In this document: positions 38,332 through 51,521 of the stretch, piece by piece
Layout of the letters: every line of letters starts with the position of its first letter
Position numbering within the stretch: the first letter of the stretch is position 1
Assembly (NCBI GenBank): GCA_029339505.1
Contig: JAQISU010000070.1
Location: forward strand, 3,341,501-3,405,500
Length of the DNA: 64,000 nt
Direction of reading: 5' to 3'
Source: Unio delphinus
Lineage: Eukaryota > Mollusca > Bivalvia > Unionida > Unionidae
Translations under genes and position numbers: made by a program
The notes under the pieces: generated by a model
Seen by the model: the letters and a program-made list of their open reading frames with translations, nothing else
Databases searched by the model: none
Told to the model about the DNA's origin: nothing

Positions 38332-41300
38332 CACCTCTTCGTCTGTTGCACTCAAGACACGTCAGCATCACATTATTTTTAGTATGACCTACGCTGCTAT
38401 CTTTTCTGTCTACGGTAAATTGGCGAGGATCTTTATCCGACCAACACCAACGCATTATACAATTGCAACTCGCGCAGTGATTATTCTGTTGTTGCTTCAG
38501 CGTAATTATTAATTCAGCGATAATATCAAATTTTCTATTATTTTTTTTGTCCTGTTGTTTATAACCAGAAAGTTTTTTTCTGATGATGTCATTATCAACA
38601 ATATCATTGATTGTAGTGTCATTATCATCTAAAACAACTTTTCGAAGCTGATTATTCTTCGTACTCTGGTTACTGCGAGATAAACTAAATTTGACCACTC
38701 GATGTGATTATCCACCATCCAAACAATTGTATCTGATATAGTCAATCCCTGTGAAGAATGTATCGTCGCTGCGTAACCTAGCGTCCATGGGTATTTATCA
38801 GCGTGTAATGCATCTTCGAGAAAATTGATATCAACCAGCACAATATCATTTAACACGAGAATTTGCTTTTCACGCTGCCCAGGAATATCAACTTCAATAT
38901 TCTGTTTTTGTGTATCCGAAGGCCTCTAACACAACGGTACTGGAAGTGTTGCAAATTTTTCTTTATGCAATTCAAATAACTTCATCTGAAGTGTGTCTCT
39001 GACTATCTTTCTACTTGCCACTATCAAATCGTTTGGTCTCCACGCTTCCCAGAAATCTATTAATGGTGTTTCTGAAATTATTTCACGTGCTATCTCACAT
39101 TGGATTCTATCCGGTTATAATCTAATTAGTTTTTTGAACTCGCGTAATTGTTCATCAAGTGCTCTATGATCAGTACTAATTTCTTTATAATAGTCTACAA
39201 AAATCTTTAGCCAATCATGTGGCGAAGAAGCGACAAATGGTGGTGGTTGGCCATGATCGCTGCACATACATGACTTTTGTATTCGATAACAATAACCACT
39301 CGCGAAACTTTTGTAATACATCTAACGACACCGTGCATATCTCATCCCAAATAATGACTTCAGGAATATATTTTTCACCCATTTGTTCAGGAGTCCATTC
39401 ATCGCCTTTCCATCGAAAGAAACTGTGATAAGTACAGGCATTTACCCCTCGTTGTTTCATCTCTCTGGCAAATCTGTGTGTCGGTATTAGTACAATCATA
39501 TTTGATTTCGCACGAAATAACTCAATCGCACGAGTCGTCTTTCCTGACCCGCCACAGCCGTTTTTTTAGCTGGTTTTATACCTACCTATTGGATCAGATA
39601 TCTACGGTGATTTAGATAGTTCTGATATCTGATTGTTTTTCAAATATTTATCTTCAATGGCAACATCTGCTGATTTTGAATAGTCACATGGTATTTCCCG
39701 CTTAATACTCCATGATCCCCAACTTTCGTCAGAATTAGTGAATTCAGCCACTGCTTCCCTGTGTTTCGCGTCTTTATAAAATGAATCAGTGGCTACTCTA
39801 ACTGCGGTGTCAGGAAATCTATTTATCATCGAAAATAAATTGATAGAAGCATAAGTTAGCATAGACGCCCTCAAATGTGTATACTGAAGATTTTCTCCGT
39901 CTGCGTAAGTAACAATTGTACAACGTATATACCCTTAGATGTTTCATCAGCGATTATAAAATCGTACTCAACGCTATCTATAATCAACCATGAAGAATAT
40001 CGTTTATTGTCGTATTTTCCACCTTGAGTAAATTTACCGATTATTCTTCTATCAAGATCCTCCTTTGCGTCTTTATTTCTAACTTGAAATAAATGTTTGG
40101 ACCATTTCACGATGTTTTCTTTGTTGTGTTCGTTGTTCGCTGATTATACTATCTAGACTGGGTTGTGGTAACCAGACTTCAGTCTGCGCGTGATAGGATA
40201 TAATCGCTTCACTGACAATCAGCGATATCAACATGTTACAATCAATCATATACCGTAACAGTATTATTGGCATCCAGTGTTTTTCAGAGATATGTCTACC
40301 AATCCAAACATAACTACACGGATGAAGTCCTGCAGCTAATTCGGATGATACCACACGAGCAAATCCAGTTAAATCAAAATCGGGTAGTGGTCCATTAAGA
40401 GCCACACGAGTCATGTGTGTGGATGTCCAAATCGCTTGAAGTATTTAGCGGTTTCTCCATACCCGGGATAACACGCAACCATACCATATCAACTGAAGTA
40501 ATATTTTCGCGGCCATACTTTGTATTCCATAATCCGCCATGATTATATTCGACGCAACTTAGTTTGATATCTGACAGAAATTCATTTCTTGTTGCTTTTT
40601 CTACATATTTTTCTTTCTCGCGAAGTGAGCTGCAACAGACGGGATTGCAAAACAATTTGTTAATAATTGTTAGTCGTGTTCCGTTGAAAAACTATTAGCT
40701 TGTTTTTTCATCGCATCATGGAGGACTTCAGTGCAGTATAATTCTCCGCTTGGTTTTACAAATTGATCGAATTTACCCTCTTCGTGCTCAAAACTGTGAA
40801 GTAGCCACACTGACACAGGATCGTTTTCACTTAACTGGTAAATAAAATCAAACTCCGGGGAGAACTCCGCGGGTAGATATTTTATTGTTCTATCTCGCGG
40901 AAATATTGCTACTGCAGGTGTCCGCGCGTGTGCATTATAGTCAATAATTTTGATTGGAGCTCCTTTTGATTGGTATTTAGGTTCATATAATACTTCTCCG
41001 GTTATCGTCGCTACGGTTATTGGAAATCTTAATGATGTTTCTAATTTAATTATATCTTGACTCGTTGCCCCGCACTCCCTAACTGTTAGTCTCAATTCAT
41101 TTATATTTTTGCGTCTTAGATCAGTCAATTTGTTTCCACGCAACGCATTTGTAAAGTGTTCTATTAATCGTTCTGCTACACAATTCAATCTGACGAAGTC
41201 AACAGTGACAGTTTCATTGGTTTTAGTTTTTCAACGTTCGGTTTATCATTTATTGAATATGCCCCTTCAACAACTGCTGTTACAGGATAAGATCTCTCGT

Positions 41301-41704
41301 AGTATGATTTGTCACTTCCAGTCAGAATTCCTGGCTTGGAATCATGACTCACAGTGACAATTTTTTATCTTTCAGGATTGGTTCAAATGTATCTCTGATA
41401 ATCGAATTTCCCGTTTCATCGCGGAGAATGAATTTCACTCTAAGGAAATGTTTTTCTTGTCAAGATGTGAGATTATCACTGCTTCTCTTTCATCATTCAT
41501 ATTAGCATCAATGATACCATCAATTCGAAATGTTGACCAACAGTGAGATGCTCTATTGCACTTGAATTCATTAAAACAATCACAGATTTTACCCAACATG
41601 GTTCTATCACTTATTAGACTCTTTGGTACTACGGAGACTCTATCGAGATTGAATTTAGTATTTTTCCAAGGCGTAATTTTCGATAATCTCTCGAACTCCT
41701 CCAT
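38324..41704 (-). pseudogene. PolB-SF1 helicase-HNH fusion, copy B
   Basis: Full-length relative, in about ten broken pieces. The N-terminus is MEEFERLSKITPW with no tandem repeats. The HNH domain (38,324-38,500), helicase motif V (near 38,750), a damaged Walker A region (39,540-39,570) and polymerase motif C (near 39,790) are recognisable. Several lesions are shared with copy alpha, including those near helicase Walker A and the TAA in the segment leading into the RLQPDRIQ region. This supports common descent after decay began. Confidence 0.88.
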
Positions 41705-41746
41705 GCTATAATTAAAACAAGTATTTAAAAAAGAAAATTATATGTA

Positions 41747-41968
41747 ATGAATCATTGCAAATGGTTGATGATAGGATCAGTAACCGAATGTAACAAATCA
41801 TGGAGAAATGAATTCTATGGGTATGATATGCAAAGCTTTCGTAGGGGAAGCCTAGGACCAGCCCCTTGCATACGATGTGGGGTAGGAGTGCGTGGCAAGT
41901 CGCAGTTGTGTCTCGGTTGTGGTGGTAAGCGATACGGATTGTTGAAGCTTTATTATGATAAGAGAATC
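41747..41968 (+). pseudogene. Cys-rich zinc-binding protein, copy B, truncated
   Basis: Starts MNHCKWLMIGSVTECNKSW and keeps the CIRC/LCLGC pair. It is interrupted after the DKRI residues by the end module at 41,969; the frame then runs into module sequence to 42,034. Confidence 0.85.
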
Positions 41969-42151
41969 AGCAGCAGTAGGGGCGAATCCTACAACATTTT
42001 AGAGGCGTCAAATTGGCAAACAAAGATTTCTTAGAAATCGTAATAAAAGCTTCCATTGGCAAACTAAGACTTCCTCGTAAATGTTTTATAGAGGCTCATG
42101 AGCAAAAAAATAAGACGCCACAATTGTTGTCCCATCTACCCTGCTGCTGCT
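41969..42151. repeat. Element end module (copy D)
   Basis: 183 bp from AGCAGCAGTAGGGGCGAAT to CCCTGCTGCTGCT, with internal GACGCC/GGCGTC and TTTGCC/GGCAAA inverted pairs. Related fragment at 5,461-5,517. Confidence 0.78.
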
Positions 42152-42205
42152 ATGGGGTTAACAATCCTTGTTGAAATTGCTAGCAATTTTCATCGTAAAC
42201 GATTT

Positions 42206-43617
42206 TTAAGGTTTTACAAACAGACTAATTTGTAAAACCTCACCTCGTAAATCAATTAGATTATTGGACTGGTCAGTGAGTTTGAAATTAATTCTCGTTA
42301 ACGAATTATTATGACATCGCATATAGACTGGATTAGTGGGATCCTCAAAGATTAGAAACCCTTGAGGAACTGTGGGTACAAATGAATATAAAATATATCC
42401 TTGTTGGGATTGATTTGATTGTTCAAGATTTATTTGATAACTCCCTTCGATAACATCACATGCTAAATTCAATGCTATCACCGAGGATATATTCACATTT
42501 TGAGGAGCGATATGTCTACCGCCACCGTCTGGGTCATTATTATTTTTGAGGATTGTTGGTTGTTGTTTCCATTTGGCGAGTACCATAGAAAAGTTTTCTC
42601 GAATAAGATTATTAACAGATTTTTTTAGTTCATTTGCGTGATACCCATGAAACTTGAAATCAGGTAAATCAGCTTCTGTTATACTGTAGCCGGTTAGGAA
42701 TGTTTGTTTATCTCCGTTCTTATAATTAGTTATTACTTCAATTATTCATTTGTTGATATATTCCATATCGGATACAAGCTGATTTAATATCCTAACACAT
42801 TTTATGATCTCATCACGTGGCCTTGTTATATAAGAGAGATGCTCTTGGAATCTCCTTCGTAGTTGTTCTAGTTGTGTTCTATGTAATTGATTAATCTCTT
42901 TCAAATAATAAATGATGTTATTTAACGTAAATGTAATTGTAATGGATGAATCAGGAGTTTTCTTAAAAACAAAATACCATTGCATGGTATTGTTATCGAT
43001 AAATGTAAATCTATCGGTTAATTTTGTATTTTTTAAATCAAGTAAATATTCTCGATATGATGGGTTGATTTCATATGATTGTATATCCGTGACATAATAA
43101 GAATTTATGGTTCAGATATTTGATAAGATGCCTCATGTGGTATTTGAGGCCAGCCCAGTATTGTTCTGATTGAACTTTGATAGATATCTACGGAATAGTT
43201 AGGTGAATTTATGTCAATTGCGGATGATAACGTCGGCTCATGAACTGTTATAGCGATCTTCGAGTCTGGTGTTCCACTAATGGATTTTATTCTACGCTGA
43301 AATTCAGCATTGATTTGTTCGATTTGGTATGACCCAGATGGAAGCGAAACAACGTTCCAGTCTGGAGTTCCATCTTCGCGATTCTTATTCGCAAACACCA
43401 AGGAATTATTCGGTTGTTGACCGCCAAATGATTTTGATCTGATATTAGGCCAACTGTAATACACTCGTAATTTTGCTAACGCTATCTCCTTCACGGAAAT
43501 CGGAGTAGGGAAATTCACACTGAATTCCGGATTCGTTGAGGTTATTGATATCATACTTGTTTTCACCGGTGTGGTAATTTCCGCTATTTGTTGAAGTAGT
43601 TCTTGCGGTGTTGCCAT
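42206..43617 (-). pseudogene. Penton/minor capsid-like protein, copy D
   Basis: The N-terminal block (43,105-43,617) and C-terminal block (42,206-42,586) are well conserved with copy A. The middle (42,590-43,100) is diverged and broken by at least two shifts. Starts MATPQELLQQ. Confidence 0.83.
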
Positions 43618-43759
43618 TATTATTATAATCAGGTTGTTTTTCTAATTTTGACATCACGGAATCATAAACACGTACTATCGCTGATAACTCATTATCTGAT
43701 ATTAATGTATCATCGAGTGACGATATCATTGAAGATAATTGCGAGTACGCAGTTGACAC
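43445..43759 (-). other. Overlapping open frame conserved with copy A
   Basis: Matches the frame at 23,446-23,829 (STAYSQLSSMISSLDD, NLNESGIQCEFP). See that entry. The A run that precedes it has six A here against seven in copy A. Confidence 0.4.
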
Positions 43760-43769
43760 AATATGGAAT

Positions 43770-44099
43770 TTAATTATGTAATCTTGTAGTTTGTGCTGGG
43801 TGCATGATGATATTTTTTGTTATTATTGAAATATTTCCTGCGATTGTTGTTGCCGCTGCTATACAAATTGGAACAGCTATCGGAGCAATCATTGTCACCG
43901 AGGAGAATATAATACCAGCTCCGGTGATTACACCACTCACCGAGTACACGGTAACATGAAATCCGGTGATTCTTCGTCGGTACTTTTTTATTTTTACTTG
44001 ATACTCCTCAGTGAGTTTTTTGAGTTTAGTTCGAAATTCTCTGACTTGATCATAGCGATATTGCTGTGATGACATTTTATTTATTACAACAGAATTCAA
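43770..44099 (-). pseudogene. Small membrane protein, copy D
   Basis: Homologue of 23,784-24,089 with both hydrophobic segments and the basic KKYRRR stretch. The last 20 codons differ because of the shorter A run. Confidence 0.7.
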
Positions 44100-44108
44100 A
44101 TAAGTTGT

Positions 44109-45131
44109 TTAACTTAAATCCGCTACGAATTCCACATACCATGTTACTGAAACCCTAGCCAAATTATTATCCGTGATTGTTATTGTTAATCGTTCAGTTG
44201 TATCCTTATCGATGATTGATGATATCGTATTGTTGACCCCAAATGAAATCGTTGATGAAATATTAAATTGAGTCGGAGACACTAGTGTTAATCGATAAAT
44301 ACCCTTGACGGCTGCAGTGATACTTAATATATTATTTGTAGGTGTCCGCGTAAATAATCCGTGTTGGATCGCGTACACATTGTTTACGATATTTGTTTGT
44401 TCATGAGGAATTTTTATTTTTTCAATGATTGCTATCATCCTCGTTGCATCATTTTTAATTGCCTCGATGAAGTTTTTTATATACTCGATGGATTTTTTAA
44501 TATCAGGGAATTTTATGTCAATTTTATCCAACGTGGTTGCAAAACATTTATCAATGATATTTCTACAAAATGATGTAAACTTTTCAACGTGATCTTCATA
44601 TCTGGATTGAAGTGTTGCAAAATCTAAGATATAAGTTTTTATCTCTGTGAGCTTCAATGTGGTCACTGGAGGATTATCAAAAAATTCTAATATGGATTTA
44701 TTAATATTGTCTATGATGGAATTTTGTAAATCAGTAAATTTATTAAATGTATTTATATGATCGTCATACTTATCATTGAGTGATTTCAATGAATTTGCCG
44801 AGGATATATAATTGTTAACGAGTGTTAATATTTGATCTTTGATTGTTGAAACAAGTGCGCCTGGTTTGAGATTACCCTGATTGGAAAACAGCGCGATAGT
44901 ATTTTATACTGCGTTGCTTTGTTTAACTAAAACATCATCAAGAGAAACATTACTCGTTTTCAATTTACCCTGACGATCTTGAAAAACAACTATTTCATTG
45001 GGGTCAACACTTGATAAGTTCAACATCTCAGCTATTTCATCTTCGATTATTTTTTTATATCACCGGTTGCAGATATTTCCGTGGTGGGTTTTTTCAACAT
45101 TGATAAAGATCTCCCCCAAATATTAACCATT
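44109..45131 (-). pseudogene. Coiled-coil structural protein, copy D
   Basis: The C-terminal 226 codons are open (44,109-44,789) and end in the same beta-rich tail as copy A. The N-terminal third (44,790-45,131) has stops. It contains about 50 more helical residues than copy A. Confidence 0.75.
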
Positions 45132-45155
45132 GTTCTTGTAAAAATCTTTGATTTT

Positions 45156-45572
45156 CTAATTACTTTCTGTCTCTAAAAAGCGATTACTTGAATATTCATT
45201 TACGACTTGAGGATGTGGTTTTCTCGATGATGAAATAGCGTCAAGGACATTCAATACTTCTGTGCCGCATATTGGTGGGTCATTCATTTGTTGTGTTTGT
45301 AGCGTTGAGTACCAAGTCTTTATTTTATGAAAGGTGTTTAATTGTTGTATATAACGCATGAATTCTTTAGGCGGCGCTATTCCATATGAATCGAAATAAA
45401 CGATTACACGCGGATCAATCATGAATGCAACCCAGTGGGTTCCAGGTCCGGTGCTGTTATCGAGATTAATGATACCGGTTTCAACGTTTTTTGGTTGTGC
45501 CGGCAACTGATCTTTCATAAACACCTGTCAAGTTTTTAATCGCTAGTTTTTTTTTAGTAAATCAAGATTTGA
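45156..45572 (-). pseudogene. Adenain-like protease, copy D, frameshifted at its start
   Basis: Keeps GTHWVAF, YFDSYG and PPICGTEV. An A-run length change at about codon 10 puts the start MSNLDL out of frame with the catalytic part. Confidence 0.82.
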
Positions 45573-46030
45573 CATTGGAGTTAATAGACCGTTCCTGGGA
45601 TTTTCAGGCCGCTTCCTTTGTACCATGAATACGTGGTTCCTGGTAGTCTTAGATCCTTTCCCTTTTTTGTATCCTTTCCCGGTAGCTTTCTTTAGTGCCA
45701 TCCCTGCCGTGGTACCAACGGCTCCTAACGCTGCCGCTTTAGCCACCGCTGGGGCTGCTGCCGCAATCAACGCTAATAACGCAGCTAACAGCGGAAATAT
45801 ATCACCTGATTTTATCATGTTTTTGATCGCAGCTGCAGAGAGTGTGATCTGAACACCTTTTTTATCTTTAAAAGCATGATTGAATTGTTTTTTTGACGAG
45901 TTGTCAGTGACAATTTATTCTGACCACCAGACATCTGATTGATTTTCAGCGTTATCGTGGTTCCACATTTTTAGCCGATTCTGATTGCAATTTTTTGAGT
46001 TGACTGGGGGTAAATGTAACACTAACATGA
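45543..46030 (-). pseudogene. pVI-like membrane-active protein, copy D
   Basis: The Ala-rich hydrophobic helix is preserved (45,700-45,818). The N-terminal part has several shifts, and the C-terminus has one LRLPGT..SWY unit and a final PGTVY in a shifted frame, against three units in copy A. Confidence 0.7.
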
Positions 46031-46062
46031 CTGTATTACATCTTATTTAATAACAGATTGAT

Positions 46063-46311
46063 CTAACTGTTACATATTTCCACTGTTGCATCGATTACTC
46101 TCATTCGTCCACCAACTCCTTCGAGTAGCATTGATTTGTCGCTGAGAATGACAGCAACTGCTCTATAATTAACACCAGCAGGGATTACACGAGCTCTAAA
46201 GTGTAAATCAACGACGCATTGTCTGGTTAAGTCAAGATTTTCCATCGAAAAGTAATAGATCGGATATAGACTTTTAAAATCCAACTGTAATATTTGCAGA
46301 CCAGTATCGAC
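46063..46311 (-). pseudogene. Major capsid protein, copy D, C-terminal fragment
   Basis: Encodes the last 80 or so residues (SLYPIYYFSMENLDL, LLEGVGGRMRV), nearly the same as copy A. Homology stops at 46,311 in the codons for VDTGLQI. Confidence 0.88.
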
Positions 46312-47699
46312 AACTCATCTGTATTACATGGATAATATATGGGAGGAAATATAAAGTACACACCTTATGTATATCATTCAGTTATCTCCCTTACACCAGA
46401 CATAATATTTCAATAAATAGAAACCCACATTGTTAGCAATGGTGTATACAAATAAGAGAAGATTTGTGAAATATCATATTAGCCCTCGGTCTTGATGCAA
46501 ATTGAACTAGAAGTACTTTAATAATTTCTCCCAGTCAAGTTTACAAGTTTGAAAACTGATCCAACATGCTTTGTTTGGTTTAGGTATTTTTCTGCCTAAC
46601 TGAATCCCATTATTATTAATTTCTTATTTAGAAGGAATATGAATTACATGCATCTATATTATCTACATTATTCACCCTTTTATATTAGCTTGGAATGAGC
46701 ACCATGTCACCTGATATTTGGTGCCTGTAATGGATGTTATTAAACAAGTGCCTTTTTATTGTCCATGCACCTATGGTCCACTGGCTCCAAATATTGTCCA
46801 AGGTAATATCATCAAGCTCTTGCTTCTCATTTTTATCATTGCTGCTTGTGTCTCCTTTAATTCCAGTATCATTAGCTACATGTTTAATTTAGATACACAC
46901 TTTCCTCCTGTATTTAAATTCTTTGGACTCACTATACTCGTTGTATAACTTTAGCCTTTTCTGTATTTTAGTCCCCATTTTTTCCCCCAAATCCAACTTA
47001 ACCACTTAGAAAGCTGTTATCTGCTCTATTTGGTGTCAGGTTGGCTTATTGAATCAATTGTATTCACTACACAAAGGAGGAAAGCTTTCTATTTCTATTT
47101 TAGAACATTGGTTAGTACTTCATAAAATTGTTTTTTGACAAGCGAGACTAGGCACATTGGTTACTTATATAGTCGCAAGATATTTCACAGATTATTGGAA
47201 AAATCAAGGTTTGCTATAGGTATATCGTACCAATTGCGCAAATCCAGATGGGTGGAGCTTAAGTTGTAGGGAACATTGCGTTCAGAAATAAACAACAACA
47301 CTAGCTATGATTGGTGGATTACGTAAGAGTTGTACTTTCTGTTAGGCTTAAAAAAATGTTTAGCCTTTTGGCAACATGTGAATTTATGCTAATTCCTCTA
47401 TAGATCATATTTTGTATTTTTGATGAATTTTTGAAAATGTGATACACATGACTGAAAATATTTATGTTGTGACTAATTAACTCATACCCCTGTCTTGTTC
47501 CAGGAGAGTTATCTCTCATAAATGCAACGCACTACCTGGTTCTATCATTGTCAAATTGACAATCTAACATTGTACTCTATGACAGTGTGTGACAAGCATG
47601 CTGATGTAGCATAGAAAGTATATTTATTTCACAAAATATTAGCATTGAGGTCTATGGAAAAACAGTTGGTACCGTGATACCACATAGGAGACCACTAGG
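46312..47699. other. Host sequence; no gene seen
   Basis: AT-rich and without a protein-like frame. Not found in unit 1 of the duplication, so it was either lost there or acquired here. Confidence 0.6.
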
Positions 47700-48481
47700 G
47701 GTATGGCTAAAGTGCGAAAGTTACGAAAAAGGCGAAAAGTTACGACAAGTTGTGAAAAGTGCAAAAAGTTACGAAAAGTTGAGAAAAGTGCGAAAAGTTA
47801 CGAAAGTAAGAAAAGTCGCAAAAACAAAATATTACAAAATATAAAACTAAAATACCAAAAATTAATATAAGCTTCGACGAGTAAAGTTGCCTTGAAATGA
47901 ATTTTTAAGCTTTTTTGTTTCCGAAAGCTATACTATATCTAAAATTACATTAAATGTTATCCATACAAAAATATTTTCTTTATTTGATATTGTTTCATTT
48001 TCTCGATATTTGTTTATTAAAACAAGTAAGTAATAGCAAAGATTTTCGTTATCTTCATTTGTATCAGTGTAAATACATAGTTCGAAACAACTATAATAAC
48101 TTGATTTTGGCTTTGATAAATAAAATTAAAACGGATGCGAAACGTGCTTCTATAAATCTTTTTTTGTAGATTTCTTTCAAAATGGCATACACATTATAAA
48201 TTGAAACCGGAGTATTTATGTAAAATATTTTGAAGTAGTGATTTACTGAACGAACCTATGAACTCTCGTTATTAAAATGTTATATTAAATGATTATGAAA
48301 ATCAGTTACTACATATTAAAATTTCATTTCTGTAACAGAAATAGTAATTGCAACTGTTAATAAACTTTTGTTGATTCATTTCGCAGATAAGTAAGTCTTT
48401 TATGGGACAAGGATGCCATTCGCAAAACGGATCTTTTTGGAAATACTTTATATACAAAAACTAAATAAATTAAATCCAATG

Positions 48482-48553
<72 letters not shown>

Positions 48554-49788
48554 GACTTTGTATAGCGCCTAATCTTTCTAAGCTCTAAGCGCTTTACACC
48601 ATCAATAATGATATGACTTCACTACAGAATAACAAATGAAAAAACAATGAAATTGGAAAACATAAAATCATGCTGAAAACATATAAGGTACAAAACATAA
48701 ATTAGGTCACTAAGTTTGTCCCTGCAGTCGAAACAGATGAGTCTTAAAAGAGCACTCTTAAAAGGGACCACTATGCCTTTGTGTCTAATTTCAATGGTTG
48801 AGGCTGGATAGGTATGTTGGACTTGAGTCTATCATTGAAACATAACACAGAGAACAAATTTTGTGTTTAATTCTGTATCAAATCGATGGCCAGTGTAGGG
48901 AACAGAGCAGTGGTGAGGTGTAATCAGATCCAGGTACTTTAAAGATGATCCGTGCTGCTGTGTTGTTGTTGCACAATATAATTCAATTTATATATAATTT
49001 TAAATTTTAAAATTGTGATAAAAGAAAACCACAAACGCCGATAATTCTGTGCAACTAGTTTCGCACTTACTGTATCCTTCATAATCCTTTAGTGTTTCAC
49101 AACCTTTACTCAACATGAGGCTTTAAATACAGCGAAATGTAGAGAAAATATAATTCCTTTTACAATATAATATAATTCATCATCACCTAATATAGGCCTT
49201 ATAGTTGATAAATATTGGAGTCTCCTAAATTTATCAAATAAAAACAGCGTAAAACACTAAACAAAAATATACTAATTCTCGCTTAAAGAGGACCCAAAAA
49301 TTTGAAAGATTTTCGACTTAAAAATAAACAGGCAGAATATAAAAGATACTTTTCATCATTTCAATATAATAGACACCGGTGCTCTCAATGTGCAAATATA
49401 AGAGAAAGTCCTTTTTTTTTAAAACAGCGCCAATGCAAATGGTATATTTTCTCTTCATTATAACATTTGCTGCGTATCAACTGATGTGATTTTTAAAAAA
49501 AAAAAATAACCTGTAATGTTTAACATGCAATACGTTGGACAATCGATATTGTGCATGGAGACATGAACACACTCATCCAAGAAAGTTATTGGATTCACAA
49601 GATACTACAGTATACAATTACATGGCATTACACGACATGAATCCGTCTGATTTAATTGTAATTGTATGTATGACTGTTTGTCTCTATTTCATTATTTGCC
49701 TATAATGTTAAACGTACTTTTCGTAGCTTTTCTCAACTTTTCGCAACTTTTCTCAACTTTTCGTAACTTTTCGCACTTTAGTCATACC
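47700..49788. mobile_element. Non-coding element with minisatellite-containing inverted ends
   Basis: The left end GGTATGGCTAAAGTGCGAAA and the right end (inverse of GGTATGACTAAAGTGCGAAA) enclose 2.1 kb. Both ends continue inward as short tandem AAAAGTT(A/G)CGA units (47,700-47,820 and 49,707-49,788). No coding capacity was seen. An (AAT)n run lies inside. Unit 1 has only the right part, ending 12,660. Probably a non-autonomous DNA transposon of foldback or Mutator-like type. Confidence 0.5.
48481..48551. repeat. (AAT)n microsatellite
   Basis: Duplicated counterpart of 11,401-11,461, followed by the same GAGGACTTTGTATAGCGCC sequence. Confidence 0.95.
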
Positions 49789-49989
49789 GTAAACTTGACG
49801 AATTATATGAACACAGTTAAGTCCCTTTCGTAACAATACACTCTTGAAAAAGCACATGTTGAAACATGCGTTTGATCTTGGAAAAATGAGATTAATCAAC
49901 ATGAAAGACTACAGAAGCACAAATTGCAAGGTACCGGAGTCAAAAAGATTTACGCATGTAGTTTTGTGAGAAAAATGTTAAGGAAGAGT

Positions 49990-50197
49990 GAAAATTTAAA
50001 GCTTCACACGAGGATTCATACTGGAGAAAAAACATTTAAGTGTGATAAAATTTTAATCAGAAAGGAAATTTAAAACTGCACATTGTCATTTATACTGGAG
50101 GAAACTCATTCAAGTGTGGAGTGTTATAAAATTTTCAATTGCAATGGACATTGACAACAGCACATGAGAATTCATACTGGAGAGAAGCCCTTCAAGT
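49990..50197 (+). pseudogene. Degenerate 5' part of zinc-finger array 2
   Basis: Three to four decayed finger/linker units (HTRIHTGEKTFKC-like, then shifted) precede the open array. Upstream DNA matches that upstream of array 1. Confidence 0.65.
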
Positions 50198-51367
50198 GTG
50201 AAGAGTGTGCAAAAATGTTTAATCAGTGAAAATTTAAAACTGCACACAAGAATACATGTTGGAGAAAAAACAGGAACGTGTGAAGTGTGTGATATAATAT
50301 TTAACCAGTACGGACTTTTAAAACAGCACATGATGAGTCATGCAGGTGGAAATCCATATAAGTGTGAAGTTTGTGATAAACTGTTTAATCAGAGTGGACC
50401 TTTAAAACGGCACATACGGATTCACACTGGAGAAAAACCATTTAAATGTAAGTTGTGTGATAAAATGTTCAGTCGCATTGAGCATTTAAAACGGCATACA
50501 AGAATACATACTGGAGAAAAACCATTTAAGTGTGAAGTGTGTGATAAATTATATAATCAGAACGGAACATTGAAACGGCACATAAGGATTCATACTGGAG
50601 AAAAACCATGGAAGTGTGAAGTGTGTGATAAAATGTTCAGTCGCATTGAACATTTAAAACGGCATACAAGAATACATACTGGAGAAAAACCATTTAAGTG
50701 TGAAGTGTGTGATAAAATGTTTAATCAGAGTCAACATTTAAAACAGCACATGAGGGTTCATACTGGAGAAACACTATTTAATTTTAAGTGTAAAGTGTGT
50801 GCTAAAATGTTTAATCAAAGTCAGAATTTTAAACAGCACATGAGGGTTCATACTGGAGAAAAACCATGGAAATGTGAAGTATGTGATAAATTATTTAATC
50901 AGATTGGAACTTTAAAAAAGCACATGAGGATTCATACTGGAGAGAAACCTTATCAGTGTGAAGTGTGTAATAAAACGTTTAATCAGAGTGGAACTTTAAA
51001 ACAACACACGATGATTCATACTGGAGAAAATCCTTATAAGTGTGAAGTGTGTGATAAAAAGTTTAATCAGAGTGGAACTTTAAAACAGCACATGAGGATT
51101 CATACTGGAGAAAAACCATGGAAGTGTGAAGTGTGTGATAAAATGTTCAGACACAGTGTATATTTACAACAGCACATAATAATACATACTGGAGAAAATC
51201 CTTATAAGTGTGAAGTGTGTGCTAAAATGTTTAATCGGAGTGAAACTTTAAAACAGCACATGTGCATTCATACTGGAGAAAAACCGTTTAAGTGTGAAGT
51301 ATGTGATGCCATGTTCAGTTACAGTGGAAGTTTAAAACGCCACATGAGAATACATACTGGAGAATAA
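50198..51367 (+). CDS. C2H2 zinc-finger protein, array 2 (13 fingers)
   Basis: 389 codons with thirteen CxxC-x12-HxxxH fingers and TGEKP linkers, highly similar to one another ([22 protein letters not shown] type). No effector domain. The frame begins within a degenerate finger and ends at the TAA in TGE-stop-PFKC, the same stop as in array 1. Finger number and order differ between the arrays, as expected from unequal exchange inside tandem fingers. It would bind DNA if expressed, but the lack of a clear start and the shared stop leave this uncertain. Confidence 0.75.
   Translation: MKSVQKCLISENLKLHTRIHVGEKTGTCEVCDIIFNQYGLLKQHMMSHAGGNPYKCEVCDKLFNQSGPLKRHIRIHTGEKPFKCKLCDKMFSRIEHLKRHTRIHTGEKPFKCEVCDKLYNQNGTLKRHIRIHTGEKPWKCEVCDKMFSRIEHLKRHTRIHTGEKPFKCEVCDKMFNQSQHLKQHMRVHTGETLFNFKCKVCAKMFNQSQNFKQHMRVHTGEKPWKCEVCDKLFNQIGTLKKHMRIHTGEKPYQCEVCNKTFNQSGTLKQHTMIHTGENPYKCEVCDKKFNQSGTLKQHMRIHTGEKPWKCEVCDKMFRHSVYLQQHIIIHTGENPYKCEVCAKMFNRSETLKQHMCIHTGEKPFKCEVCDAMFSYSGSLKRHMRIHTGE

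Positions 51368-51521
<154 letters not shown>

Larger units (their letters stand above)
20781..41968. mobile_element. Virus-like element copy B, split by insertion of copy A
   Basis: Left part 20,781-21,925 has the end module, ATPase(-) and the 5' half of PLA2(+). Right part 37,091-41,968 has the rest of PLA2(+), integrase(+), polymerase-helicase-HNH(-) and the Cys-rich gene(+). Gene order and spacing match copies A and E. Its capsid half is absent because copy D's end module interrupts the Cys-rich gene at 41,969. All genes are damaged. Copy B is the host of the nested, younger copy A. Confidence 0.88.
41969..46311. mobile_element. Virus-like element copy D: terminal part with capsid block only
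   Basis: Starts with an end module inside copy B's Cys-rich gene, then penton-like, membrane, coiled-coil, protease, pVI-like and the start of the major capsid gene, all on the minus strand in the same order as copy A. It ends abruptly at 46,311 within the capsid gene, against unrelated host sequence. Copy D was most likely inserted into B and later truncated together with B's remainder. Confidence 0.85.

Noticed and set aside
46718..46948. Short open frame in the host gap after copy D
   Set aside because: Low complexity, no start context, no similarity to neighbouring genes and no known motif.
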